Below, one piece after another: positions 1-6,348 of a DNA stretch of 27,859 nt. This stretch comes from an uncultured Collinsella sp. (GTDB lineage: Bacteria > Actinomycetota > Coriobacteriia > Coriobacteriales > Coriobacteriaceae). The translations under genes and the position numbers were made by a program. The first letter of the stretch is position 1; every line of letters begins with the position of its first letter. Under the pieces are notes generated by a model. That model was not told the DNA's origin, made no database searches, and saw only the letters and a program-made list of their open reading frames with translations. The stretch covers positions 1 through 27,859 of the forward strand of contig CABUTO010000032.1 of NCBI GenBank assembly GCA_902494535.1, written 5' to 3'.

Positions 1-67
1 CGGCGGTGGGCCCCATGCCGTCCTCCGTCGCCAGGAGGAAGAGCTCGACCTTCTCCCTGCTGTACAT
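1..67 (-). CDS. IS transposase, N-terminal fragment cut by the window edge
   Basis: Reading the minus strand from an ATG at 67 gives 22 codons (MYSREKVELFLLATEDGMGP...) that run off the window start. A GGAGG Shine-Dalgarno sits a few bases upstream, at about 72-76. The short charged N-terminus, the strong SD and the adjacent IS-like end resemble the first helix-turn-helix segment of an IS3/IS150-type transposase or OrfA. The catalytic part lies outside the window, so the family is inferred from context. It differs from the transposase start at the other window edge, so these are two different elements. Confidence 0.5.
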   Translation of the reverse strand, partial: MYSREKVELFLLATEDGMGPTA

Positions 68-114
68 GCGAACCTCCAGTCCGGACCGCCCCGCGGTCCA
101 ACTTTCTGTCCGCA
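1..114 (-). mobile_element. Left-edge insertion sequence, terminal part
   Basis: On the minus strand the sequence before the transposase start contains TTGGACC (forward 95-101), the motif found near the ends of IS150-group elements. A perfect 7-bp stem with a 3-nt loop (GGACCGC/GCGGTCC, 83-99) lies between that motif and the SD. The outer end is probably near 114, where the minus strand reads TGCGGACAG, but the exact boundary and target-site duplication cannot be set without the other end. The AT content rises sharply just beyond it. Confidence 0.45.
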
Positions 115-136
115 CCCCCTTCTGGCTCTTAAACAA

Positions 137-156
137 GAACTATTTCACCGCAACTT
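137..156 (-). repeat. Solo half of a dispersed palindromic repeat
   Basis: The 20 bases GAACTATTTCACCGCAACTT are the exact reverse complement of part of the left arm of the palindrome at 3774-3842. Here only one arm is present, followed by a run of six T. The partner arm would lie toward the IS end at about 114, so it may have been lost when that element inserted or rearranged. Confidence 0.7.
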
Positions 157-249
157 TTTTGAGTAGTTTTGTTGAGCATAAGTCGTGCAAATAGTCAAGC
201 CATGTCTGTTTAAACAAAATAGTGACAGTACGAGCACATTCGCACTTGC

Positions 250-265
250 TTAATATCGATATTAA
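250..265. promoter_or_regulatory. Perfect 16-bp palindrome, candidate operator
   Basis: TTAATATCGATATTAA is a perfect inverted repeat with no spacer, about 140 bp upstream of the TATAAT at 407. The position and symmetry suit a dimeric regulator of the PTS operon. The cognate regulator is not in the window. Confidence 0.4.
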
Positions 266-406
266 TGAACAGCTTGCTTGTATCTATAAAATACATAGCT
301 TGATGAGCGACGCCTTGTCGTGTAATGAGTCAAAAAGCAGTAACGTAATCAACTTGTAACAAACCTAGACGTTTAAACAAATAATCCAACCTTTTGCGGA
401 TTTAGC

Positions 407-412
407 TATAAT
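407..412 (+). promoter_or_regulatory. -10 box of the PTS operon
   Basis: A consensus TATAAT lies 70 bp upstream of the manX start. No good TTGACA-like -35 is visible at 16-18 bp spacing, which would fit an activator-dependent promoter. The predicted start of transcription is near 419. Confidence 0.5.
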
Positions 413-433
413 TCCACAATCCAAACAGGTATA

Positions 434-474
434 CTCCTTTCATGTCGTGTAGGAAATACGTAGACAAAAAGGAG
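434..474 (+). promoter_or_regulatory. Possible SD-sequestering hairpin in the manX leader
   Basis: CTCCTTT (434-440) is exactly complementary to AAAGGAG (468-474), the Shine-Dalgarno of manX, with a 27-nt loop between. If transcription starts near 419, both arms lie in the leader, so the stem could occlude ribosome binding. Confidence 0.35.
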
Positions 475-482
475 GTTATGTG

Positions 483-1472
483 ATGGTAAGTATTGTTCTT
501 GCTAGCCACGGGGACTTGGCAGCTGGAATCAAGCAGACGGGCTCGATGGTCTTTGGCGATCAGCCGTCTGTTGCCGTGGTCTCGCTCGAGCCGAGCATGG
601 GCCCCGACGACTTCCGTGCCAAGGTCGAGGAAGCAGTCGCTTCCTTCGAGGACCAGGAGCAGGTGCTCTTCCTCGTTGATCTGTGGGGCGGCACGCCGTT
701 CAACCAGATCAGCGGGCTCATCGAGGGCCACGATTCCTGGGCTATCGTCACCGGTGTCAACCTGCCTATGCTCATCGAGGCATATTCGCAGCGCTTTGAC
801 GCAAAGAACACTGCACATGCGATCGCAAAACATCTCGTGACTGAGGCTAAGGCTGGCGTGCGCGTCAAGCCCGAGTCTCTGGAGCCCGAGGAGAAGAAGC
901 CGGCTACGGCCGCCGCTGCTCCTGCAGGCGCCATCCCTCCGGGAACGGTCATCGGCGACGGGCACATCAAGATCGCCCACGTCCGTATCGACACCCGTCT
1001 GCTGCATGGTCAGGTGGCCACCACGTGGACCAAGCAGATTAACCCCAACCGCATCATCGTGGTTTCCGACGGCGTTGCTCACGACGAGCTTCGCAAGACG
1101 ATGATCGAGCAGGCTGCCCCTCCGGGAGTCCATGCCAACGTCGTGCCCATCAAGAAGATGGCCGAGGTCGTCAAGGACACGCGTTTTGGTGACACCAAGG
1201 CCATGCTGCTCTTCGAGAACCCGCAGGATCTGCTCAAGGCCATCGAGGCCGGCGTCGACATCAAGGAAGTCAACATCGGTTCCATGGCTCACTCCAAGGG
1301 CAAGGTCGTCGTCACCAACGCCGTCGCTATGGGCGATGACGACGTTAAGACCCTCGAGGCCCTCAAGGCCAAGGGCGTCAAGTTCGAGGTCCGCAAGGTT
1401 CCTTCGGATGCTTCCGAGGATCTCGACGCCATGTTGAAGAAAGCTAAGGCCGAACTGGCCGCTCAAGCATAG
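483..1472 (+). CDS. manX: PTS mannose/fructose/sorbose-family EIIAB
   Basis: Cytoplasmic phosphotransfer subunit of a mannose-class phosphotransferase system. It passes phosphate from HPr to the incoming sugar. Residues 1-125 form the EIIA (fructose-man) domain with the N-terminal ASHG motif, where His9 is the predicted first phosphorylation site. A Lys/Pro/Ala-rich hinge covers about 133-160. Residues 162-329 form the EIIB domain with R-x-D-x-R-L-L-H-G-Q, whose His175 is the second site. The 329-aa length fits fused EIIAB proteins. A GTG at 480 is also open, but the ATG at 483 is better spaced (8 nt) from AAAGGAGG. It is the first of three PTS genes separated by 16-18 bp, with strongly biased codons as in highly expressed genes. 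The sugar could be mannose, glucose, fructose, sorbose or an amino sugar; the sequence does not decide. Confidence 0.93.
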   Translation: MVSIVLASHGDLAAGIKQTGSMVFGDQPSVAVVSLEPSMGPDDFRAKVEEAVASFEDQEQVLFLVDLWGGTPFNQISGLIEGHDSWAIVTGVNLPMLIEAYSQRFDAKNTAHAIAKHLVTEAKAGVRVKPESLEPEEKKPATAAAAPAGAIPPGTVIGDGHIKIAHVRIDTRLLHGQVATTWTKQINPNRIIVVSDGVAHDELRKTMIEQAAPPGVHANVVPIKKMAEVVKDTRFGDTKAMLLFENPQDLLKAIEAGVDIKEVNIGSMAHSKGKVVVTNAVAMGDDDVKTLEALKAKGVKFEVRKVPSDASEDLDAMLKKAKAELAAQA

Positions 1473-1490
1473 TAAAGGAGGGTCCGATAC

Positions 1491-2309
1491 ATGTCTGCAA
1501 TCACTATTCTGCTTGTTGCGATTGTCGCGTTGCTTGCCGGTATGGAAGGCATTCTGGATGAGTTCCAGTTCCATCAGCCGCTCGTGGCATGCACGCTTAT
1601 CGGTCTCGTAACCGGTCACCTTCAGGAGGGCATCCTCCTGGGCGGTTCGCTCCAGATGATGGCCCTTGGCTGGGCTAACGTCGGCGCCGCCGTCGCGCCT
1701 GACGCCGCTCTGGCCTCGGTCGCTTCTTCGATCATCATGGTGCTCGCCCTCAACGGCGGCGCCACTGATTCGGCCAAGGCCGTTACCGCGGCCATCGCCG
1801 TCGCCGTCCCGCTGTCGGTCGCTGGTCTGTTCCTGACCATGATCTGCCGTACCATTGCTACCGCTATCGCTCACGCCATGGACGGTTGCGCCGAGAAGGG
1901 CGACTTCTCCGGCATCGAGCGCTGGCAGTACGCTGCCATCCTCATGCAGGGCCTTCGTATCGCCATCCCGGCAGTACTTCTGTGCATCATCCCGGCCGAG
2001 GCCGTTACCAACGCGCTTAACGCTATGCCCGACTGGCTGTCCGGCGGCATGGCTGTCGGCGGCGGCATGGTCGCTTCCGTCGGTTACGCCATGGTCATCA
2101 ACATGATGGCCACCAAGGAGACCTGGCCGTTCTTCATCCTCGGCTTTGTCCTTGCTGCCATCCCTCAGCTCACGCTGATCGCCCTTGGCCTCATCGGCAT
2201 CTCCCTTGCCCTCATCTACCTTGGCCTTAAGGATCTGGCCAAGCAGGGTGGCGGCATGGGCGGTGGCTCCGGCGACCCGCTCGGCGACATTCTGAACGAT
2301 TACGAGTAG
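1491..2309 (+). CDS. manY: PTS mannose/fructose/sorbose-family EIIC
   Basis: Integral membrane sugar-translocating subunit of the same PTS, 272 aa, the usual size for EIIC of the mannose class. It opens with a hydrophobic segment (residues 3-20). The family-typical stretch follows, including F-x-x-x-Q-P-L-V-A-C and the Gly-rich LQEGILLGGSLQ at about 44-55, and several further membrane helices run to about residue 245. The C-terminus is a short polar tail with Gly-rich repeats (KQGGGMGGGSGDP). The start is 18 bp after manX and preceded by AAAGGAGG. It works only with EIID (next gene) in the membrane and receives phosphate-driven transport from EIIAB. Confidence 0.93.
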   Translation: MSAITILLVAIVALLAGMEGILDEFQFHQPLVACTLIGLVTGHLQEGILLGGSLQMMALGWANVGAAVAPDAALASVASSIIMVLALNGGATDSAKAVTAAIAVAVPLSVAGLFLTMICRTIATAIAHAMDGCAEKGDFSGIERWQYAAILMQGLRIAIPAVLLCIIPAEAVTNALNAMPDWLSGGMAVGGGMVASVGYAMVINMMATKETWPFFILGFVLAAIPQLTLIALGLIGISLALIYLGLKDLAKQGGGMGGGSGDPLGDILNDYE

Positions 2310-2325
2310 GAGGGGAGTGATACAT

Positions 2326-3246
2326 ATGGCAGAGAACAAGATTCAGCTCACCAAGGCTGACCGCAAGAAGGTTTGCTTCCGTCATCAGTTCCTTCAGGGC
2401 TCGTGGAACTACGAGCGTATGCAGAACGGCGGCTGGTGCTTCGCAATGATCCCTGCGATCAAGAAGCTCTACACCAGCAAGGATGACCAGATTGCCGCTC
2501 TTAAGCGCCACCTGGAGTTCTATAACACCCACCCCTATGTTTCCGCCCCCGTCATTGGCGTTACCCTCGCTCTCGAGGAGGAGCGCGCCAACGGTGCCCC
2601 GATTGACGACGTCGCCATTCAGGGCGTCAAGGTCGGTATGATGGGCCCGCTCGCCGGTGTCGGCGACCCCGCCTTCTGGTTCACCCTTCGCCCGATTCTG
2701 GGTGCTCTGGGCGCTTCCCTGGCCCTGTCCGGCAGCATCGCCGGTCCGCTGCTGTTCTTCTTCGCGTGGAACATCATCCGTTACGCCTTCCTGTGGTACA
2801 CGCAGGAGTTTGGCTACAAGGTCGGCTCCTCCATCGCCAAGGACCTCTCCGGCGGTCTGATGGGCAAGGTCACCGAGGGTGCTTCCATCCTGGGTATGTT
2901 CATCATCGGCGCCCTGGTCGAGCGCTGGGTGTCCATCTCCTTCACCCCGGTCGTCTCCAAGGTCACGCAGTCTGCTGGCGCCTTTATCGACTGGGCTAAC
3001 CTGCCCTCCGGTTCTGAGGGTGTCAAGGAAGCACTGACGATGTATAACTCCATCGGTGCTAACGCCCTTGATCAGGTGAAGGTCACCACGCTTCAGGCCA
3101 ACCTCGATCAGCTCATCCCCGGCCTTGCCGCCGTGTGCCTGACCCTGCTGGTCTGCAAGCTCCTCAAGAAGAAGGTCAGCCCGATCGTCATCATCCTGGC
3201 TCTCTTCGCCATCGGCATCATCGGTCGCGTCTGCGGCTTCATGTAA
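2326..3246 (+). CDS. manZ: PTS mannose/fructose/sorbose-family EIID
   Basis: Second membrane subunit of the mannose-class translocator, 306 aa from the ATG at 2326. That start is preceded by GGAGGGG at 10 nt; an in-frame GTG at 2317 overlaps the SD and is unlikely. Family landmarks are the N-terminal R-x-Q-F-L-Q-G-S-W-N-Y-E-R-M-Q (residues 20-34) and the G-P-L-A-G-V-G-D-P-x-F segment near 107-118. Hydrophobic helices follow, and the protein ends in a membrane segment. EIID is unique to the mannose PTS class and binds EIIC. The gap to EIIC is 16 bp, so the three genes are one transcription unit ending at the hairpin at 3303-3350. Confidence 0.93.
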   Translation: MAENKIQLTKADRKKVCFRHQFLQGSWNYERMQNGGWCFAMIPAIKKLYTSKDDQIAALKRHLEFYNTHPYVSAPVIGVTLALEEERANGAPIDDVAIQGVKVGMMGPLAGVGDPAFWFTLRPILGALGASLALSGSIAGPLLFFFAWNIIRYAFLWYTQEFGYKVGSSIAKDLSGGLMGKVTEGASILGMFIIGALVERWVSISFTPVVSKVTQSAGAFIDWANLPSGSEGVKEALTMYNSIGANALDQVKVTTLQANLDQLIPGLAAVCLTLLVCKLLKKKVSPIVIILALFAIGIIGRVCGFM

Positions 3247-3296
3247 GCACGTTTCGGCTTAAGACCGAGAATTGCTAGGCAAGGGCTTTTGAGCCA

Positions 3297-3326
3297 TTGA
3301 AACGGACCGCACCCGGTGGGTACACT
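3297..3326 (+). promoter_or_regulatory. Candidate promoter of the DUF956 gene
   Basis: TTGAAA (3297-3302) and TACACT (3321-3326) are separated by 18 bp. The spacer contains the left arm of the terminator stem, so the promoter is nested in the upstream terminator. Transcription would begin near 3333, just before the SD at 3351. Confidence 0.45.
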
Positions 3327-3350
3327 GGATGCGGTCCGATTGTTTTATTT
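3303..3350 (+). terminator. Intrinsic terminator after the PTS genes
   Basis: CGGACCGCA (3303-3311) pairs perfectly with TGCGGTCCG (3330-3338) around an 18-nt loop, followed by the T-rich ATTGTTTTATTT. It lies 57 bp after manZ and should end or attenuate the PTS transcript before the DUF956 gene. Confidence 0.65.
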
Positions 3351-3366
3351 GGAGGGCGAGGCGCGC

Positions 3367-3765
3367 ATGGCGCAATCTCAGAACAGCACGGTCGATCTGG
3401 CAACGCCGGCAACCTGCCTGATGGGGCTTACCAGCCACGGCAACGTGATGGTGGGCAATAAGGCGTTCGAGTATTACAACGAGCGCAATCCCGAGGATTA
3501 TATTCAAATCCCGTGGGATGAGGTCGACTATATTGCCGCCGAGGTTTTACGCGGCACCAAGAAGATCACGCGTTTTGCCATCTTCACCAAGGACAACGGT
3601 CACTTTACGTTTTCGACGCGCGACGACAAAGAGACGCTTCGTGCTGTCCGCAAGTACGTCGACGAGGATAAGCTTGTGCGTTCGCCCGACTTTATCGATG
3701 TGACGGCCAAGGGCGCCAAGAGCATCCCCTCCGCTATCAAAAACCTCTTCCACAAAGGTAACTAG
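3367..3765 (+). CDS. manO: DUF956 family protein (ManO-like), PTS-associated
   Basis: A 132-aa soluble protein recognisable as DUF956. Family-typical stretches are an N-terminal V-D-L-x-x-x-A-T segment, then M-G-L-T-S-H-G-x-V-M-V-G-x-K-A-F-E-Y-Y, E-D-Y-I-Q-I-P-W-x-E-V-D-Y, R-F-A-I-x-T and a final V-R-S-x-x-F segment. DUF956 genes accompany mannose-type PTS operons in Firmicutes (for example manO), where a regulatory role is assumed but the biochemical activity is, as far as I know, unproven. The ATG at 3367 is preceded by GGAGG with 11-nt spacing. An upstream in-frame start at 3316 lies in the terminator and is rejected. The gene sits 120 bp after manZ behind a terminator/promoter combination, so it may be expressed separately from the transporter. 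Confidence 0.85.
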   Translation: MAQSQNSTVDLATPATCLMGLTSHGNVMVGNKAFEYYNERNPEDYIQIPWDEVDYIAAEVLRGTKKITRFAIFTKDNGHFTFSTRDDKETLRAVRKYVDEDKLVRSPDFIDVTAKGAKSIPSAIKNLFHKGN

Positions 3766-3773
3766 CTCCTCAT

Positions 3774-3842
3774 AAGTTGCGGTGAAATAGTTCCTAAATA
3801 CGGCTTTAGATGCTTCAGACAGGAACTATTCCACCGCAACTT
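3774..3842. repeat. Long imperfect palindrome, dispersed intergenic repeat
   Basis: Two 22-bp arms (3774-3795 and 3821-3842) are complementary except for one A/C mismatch and enclose a 25-nt loop. The arms contain AAGTTGCGGTGAAATAGTTC, whose reverse complement recurs exactly at 137-156. The palindrome starts 9 bp after the DUF956 stop, so it could also serve as a processing or termination hairpin, but no T-run follows. Two copies in one window indicate a repeat family. Confidence 0.75.
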
Positions 3843-3862
3843 CGAAGTCTAGTCATGCGACG

Positions 3863-3890
3863 TATTGCGATGCAGTAAATCTGCTACACT
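3863..3890 (+). promoter_or_regulatory. Promoter of tRNA-Arg
   Basis: TACACT at 3885-3890 is placed to start transcription a few bases before the tRNA. A weak -35 (TATTGC, 3863-3868) precedes it by 16 bp. The core TGCTACACTAG (3882-3892) recurs exactly on the minus strand upstream of the kinase operon (14394-14404). Confidence 0.5.
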
Positions 3891-3900
3891 AGTACAACAT

Positions 3901-3976
3901 GCCTCCGTAGCTCAGGGGATAGAGCACCGCTCTCCTAAAGCGGGTGTCGACGGTTCGAATCCGCCCGGGGGCACCA
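3901..3976 (+). tRNA. tRNA-Arg (anticodon CCT)
   Basis: A complete 76-nt cloverleaf can be drawn. The acceptor is GCCTCCG/CGGGGGC (one T-G pair), the D stem GCTC/GAGC, and the anticodon stem CCGCT/AGCGG is perfect around loop CTCCTAA. The variable loop is GTGTC and the T-loop TTCGAAT, and CCA is encoded. The loop places CCT at positions 34-36, so it reads AGG arginine codons. The T stem GACGG/CCGCC has one A-C mismatch. A hairpin follows immediately. The 3' third of the gene is duplicated at 4081-4103. Confidence 0.93.
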
Positions 3977-4022
3977 GAGAAATATCGAGCCCGGTACCGC
4001 TACGGTGCCGGGCTCTTCTGGT
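3954..4022 (+). repeat. Direct repeat copy 1: tRNA 3' end plus hairpin
   Basis: These 69 bases recur at 4081-4149 with only two substitutions (3980 versus 4107, 4013 versus 4140). The repeat starts inside the T-loop of tRNA-Arg and runs through the hairpin. Confidence 0.9.
3987..4015 (+). terminator. Hairpin after tRNA-Arg
   Basis: GAGCCCGGTACCG pairs with CGGTGCCGGGCTC (13 bp including one G-T) around a 3-nt loop, starting 10 nt after the tRNA CCA. The T tract is poor (TTCTGGT). The hairpin is repeated with one base change at 4114-4142, as part of the duplicated segment. Confidence 0.6.
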
Positions 4023-4031
4023 CTAAGGGCA

Positions 4032-4054
4032 GGATTCGAGCCGTCGACACCCGC
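4032..4054 (-). repeat. Inverted copy of the tRNA-Arg anticodon-to-T arm
   Basis: These 23 bases are the reverse complement of tRNA positions 3940-3962 with one substitution (4040). The inverted piece lies between the two direct repeats. In a read-through transcript it could pair with the tRNA itself. Confidence 0.8.
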
Positions 4055-4080
4055 GTCACTCATTTCCCCGCGGGGGAGTT

Positions 4081-4149
4081 TTCGAATCCGCCCGGGGGCA
4101 CCAGAGGAATATCGAGCCCGGTACCGCTACGGTGCCGGGTTCTTCTGGT
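4081..4149 (+). repeat. Direct repeat copy 2: truncated tRNA-Arg pseudogene end
   Basis: This is the second copy of the 69-bp segment. It carries the tRNA-Arg T-loop, 3' acceptor strand, CCA and the following hairpin, but has no matching 5' half, so it is a tRNA remnant and not a gene. It could be the scar of an integrative element or of a tandem tRNA duplication. Confidence 0.85.
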
Positions 4150-4161
4150 TCAATGCCATGT

Positions 4162-4202
4162 CAAAAACGAAGCGCCCGCTTGCTGGGGGAGCAAGCGGGC
4201 GC
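4162..4202 (-). terminator. Terminator of the minus-strand kinase operon
   Basis: A perfect 13-bp stem (4172-4184 with 4190-4202, GCGCCCGCTTGCT) has a 5-nt loop. On the minus strand it is followed by TTCGTTTTTGA. It lies about 52 bp past the pknB stop, as expected for an intrinsic terminator. Confidence 0.8.
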
Positions 4203-4254
4203 CTGTGAGCGAATATGTTTGCGGCGAGAGCCGTGATGAGCGGTGGGGTGGCGA

Positions 4255-6216
4255 CTAGTTGGTCGTACCGGAATCGTCACCCGTGCCCGAGCCAGAGCCC
4301 GAACCCGAGCCAGAAAGTGCGACCGTCAGCGTAATCGTGCTGTCGGTGGACTGCTTGCCAGTGGGGGAGACGCCCGTAACGGTGGCATCCTCGTTACCGC
4401 TTACGGGATTGCCGTTCTGGTCACAGAAGCCGATGTTATAGAAACCGGCGTTGTTGAGCGCGGTGACGGCGGCGGAGATGCTCTTGCCGTACAGGTTGCC
4501 CGGAACACTGGCCTTGCCGGACTTCTTGGCAATGACGACGGTAATCGTGGCGCCGGGCTTCTGCTTGCCACTGGGGTTCCAGCTGATCACGGTGCCCTCG
4601 GTAACCGAGTCGTTCTCCTGGTAGCTAACGTCGACGCCAAAGCCTGCCATATCGAGGGCGTTGCGCGCCTGGGCCTCGGTCATGTCGGTCAGATCGGGGA
4701 CGGACGTGGTATCCGGGCCGCTCGAGACCTTGTACGAGATGGTCGTGCCCTTCGCGACTTCCTTACCGGCTTCGGTGACCTGCTCAAAGACCTGGCCCTC
4801 ATCGGCCTCGTTGGCCTCCTCGGAGGCGTTGCCCTTCAGGCCAACGCTTGCCAGCGCGGCCTCGGCCTGGTCCTTGGTCAGGCCGACAAGCCGGGGAACC
4901 TCAACCTTCTCGGAGGGCTTGGGACCCTTGGAGATTACCAGGTTCACCTTGGTGCCCTTGGCCTTCTTGGTGTTGCCGTTGGGCGTCTGCTCGGCGACCT
5001 TGCCCTCGTCGACATCGTCGTTGTAGCTTTGGTCGATGGTGCCGACCTCGAGGCCGGCTTCCTTGATCAGCTCGACGGCAGTCTGCTGGTCCTTGCCCAG
5101 CACATCGGGCACGGTGACCTGCTCGCCGCCAAAGAGTCCTGTGGCAAAGGCCACCACGATGCCGATGACGGCAACGGCTGCCACCACGGCGGCGATGATC
5201 TTGTTCTTGTTGGATTTGGGCTTTTCGACCTCGTAGGAGCCGGTGGAGCCCGAAACCGAGCTACGGGCGGTATTCTGGCCGCTCACGCCCGAGACGGGAC
5301 GCACCATGGCGCGCGTCTGATCGGAAAGCTCGCGAGTCTTGGTGGCGCCCAGCTCACCGGGGGCACCGATGATGCGCGTGGGCTCCGAGACGTTGACGGC
5401 ACGGCCCGACAGGTAGCTGTTGAGCACCTGACGAAGCTCGTCGGCGGTCTGGAAGCGGTTTGCCGGGTCCTTCTCCATGCACTTGAGGATGATGCGCTCA
5501 AGGTCGGCGTCGACACCGGAGTTGATCTGGCTCGGCGGAATAGGCAGCTCGTTGACTTGCTTGAGTGCGACCGAGATGGCGTCGTCACCGTCAAAGGGAA
5601 CGCGGCCGGTGGCGCACTCGTACATCACGACGCCCAGCGAGTAGATATCCGAGGTGGGGCCGAGGTCCTGACCGCGGGTCTGCTCGGGGCTGACGTAGTG
5701 GGCGGTTCCCAGCACGTTGTTGTCTTGCGTGAGGTGGCTGTTCTTGGCGCGCGCGATGCCAAAGTCCATCACCTTGATGTTGCCGTCGGGCAGTACCATG
5801 ATGTTCTGCGGCTTAATGTCGCGGTGGATGATCTCGTGCTTGTGGGCGACCGAAAGCGCGGAGCTGATCTGCGAGCCGATCTGGGCGACCTTCTTGGGGT
5901 CGAGGGCGCCGTGGCTCTTGATGCCGCTCTTAAGGTCGGTGCCGCGCAGGTACTCCATGACGATGTAATAGGTGTCGCCGTCCTTGCCCCAATCGTAGAC
6001 GCCCACGATATAGGGGGAGGAGAGACCGGCTGCTGCCTGGGCCTCCTGCTTAAAGCGTGCGGCGAAGGTTGCGTCGCCAGCATACTGCGGCAGCATGATC
6101 TTGACGGCAACCGTGCGGTCGAGGACCTGGTCCTGTGCACGGTAGACGGTCGCCATGCCGCCTGTTCCCACCTTATCCTTGAGGAGGTATCTTCCCCCGA
6201 GGACCCTCTGTTCCAT
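4255..6216 (-). CDS. pknB: PASTA-domain Ser/Thr protein kinase
   Basis: Membrane receptor kinase that senses peptidoglycan or lipid II and phosphorylates division and wall proteins. Residues 9-265 are the kinase: glycine loop GTGGMATVYRA (17-27), Lys39, Glu58, HRD with Asp133, DFG at 151-153 and SPEQ at 176-179. A juxtamembrane linker has Thr-rich stretches, and one membrane helix lies at about 340-362. Four extracytoplasmic PASTA repeats follow (about 366-431, 437-500, 504-566, 569-635), then a Gly-Ser repeat tail. The ATG at 6216 is chosen because AGGAG lies 5 nt upstream; an in-frame ATG at 6231 overlaps that SD. The 653-aa length is close to actinobacterial PknB. It is last in the operon, 132 bp after the RodA-PBP fusion, followed by a terminator. 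Odd feature: the Gly-Ser tail after the last PASTA. Confidence 0.95.
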   Translation of the reverse strand: MEQRVLGGRYLLKDKVGTGGMATVYRAQDQVLDRTVAVKIMLPQYAGDATFAARFKQEAQAAAGLSSPYIVGVYDWGKDGDTYYIVMEYLRGTDLKSGIKSHGALDPKKVAQIGSQISSALSVAHKHEIIHRDIKPQNIMVLPDGNIKVMDFGIARAKNSHLTQDNNVLGTAHYVSPEQTRGQDLGPTSDIYSLGVVMYECATGRVPFDGDDAISVALKQVNELPIPPSQINSGVDADLERIILKCMEKDPANRFQTADELRQVLNSYLSGRAVNVSEPTRIIGAPGELGATKTRELSDQTRAMVRPVSGVSGQNTARSSVSGSTGSYEVEKPKSNKNKIIAAVVAAVAVIGIVVAFATGLFGGEQVTVPDVLGKDQQTAVELIKEAGLEVGTIDQSYNDDVDEGKVAEQTPNGNTKKAKGTKVNLVISKGPKPSEKVEVPRLVGLTKDQAEAALASVGLKGNASEEANEADEGQVFEQVTEAGKEVAKGTTISYKVSSGPDTTSVPDLTDMTEAQARNALDMAGFGVDVSYQENDSVTEGTVISWNPSGKQKPGATITVVIAKKSGKASVPGNLYGKSISAAVTALNNAGFYNIGFCDQNGNPVSGNEDATVTGVSPTGKQSTDSTITLTVALSGSGSGSGSGTGDDSGTTN

Positions 6217-6348
6217 TCCTGCTCCTAACATAACTATTCGCTCAACGATGTGTGTAGTACCTACGATGTGGCCGCTGGGGCCGTGTGGCGCGTTGCCGCT
6301 AACTCTTCGGCCGCGGCGCGCCTCGGGTGTCCGATTCGATCATGGGCA

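Larger units (their letters stand above)
115..482 (+). promoter_or_regulatory. AT-rich upstream region of the PTS operon
   Basis: This stretch of about 370 bases has no convincing gene and is much richer in A/T than the rest of the window. It holds half of a dispersed palindromic repeat (137-156), two copies of GTTTAAACAAA (208-218 and 371-381), a perfect 16-bp palindrome (250-265), a consensus TATAAT at 407-412 and a short leader. It reads as the control region of the downstream manXYZ-type operon. No cre-like catabolite site was recognised. Confidence 0.6.

Noticed and set aside
402..2339. A 645-codon minus-strand frame across manX and manY
   Set aside because: Same codon-bias shadow. The plus strand encodes complete PTS subunits with SDs, and the minus frame crosses the operon promoter.
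3316..3366. Longer start for the DUF956 gene
   Set aside because: The upstream frame lies in the terminator/promoter hairpin, and DUF956 homology begins at the ATG at 3367 with its SD.
3944..4258. Open frames across the tRNA and repeat region
   Set aside because: They translate tRNA and hairpin repeats, have no SD, and repeat the same peptide because the DNA is duplicated.
4243..6228. A 661-codon plus-strand frame opposite pknB
   Set aside because: It is a shadow of the minus-strand kinase, which has all catalytic and PASTA motifs, SD and terminator.
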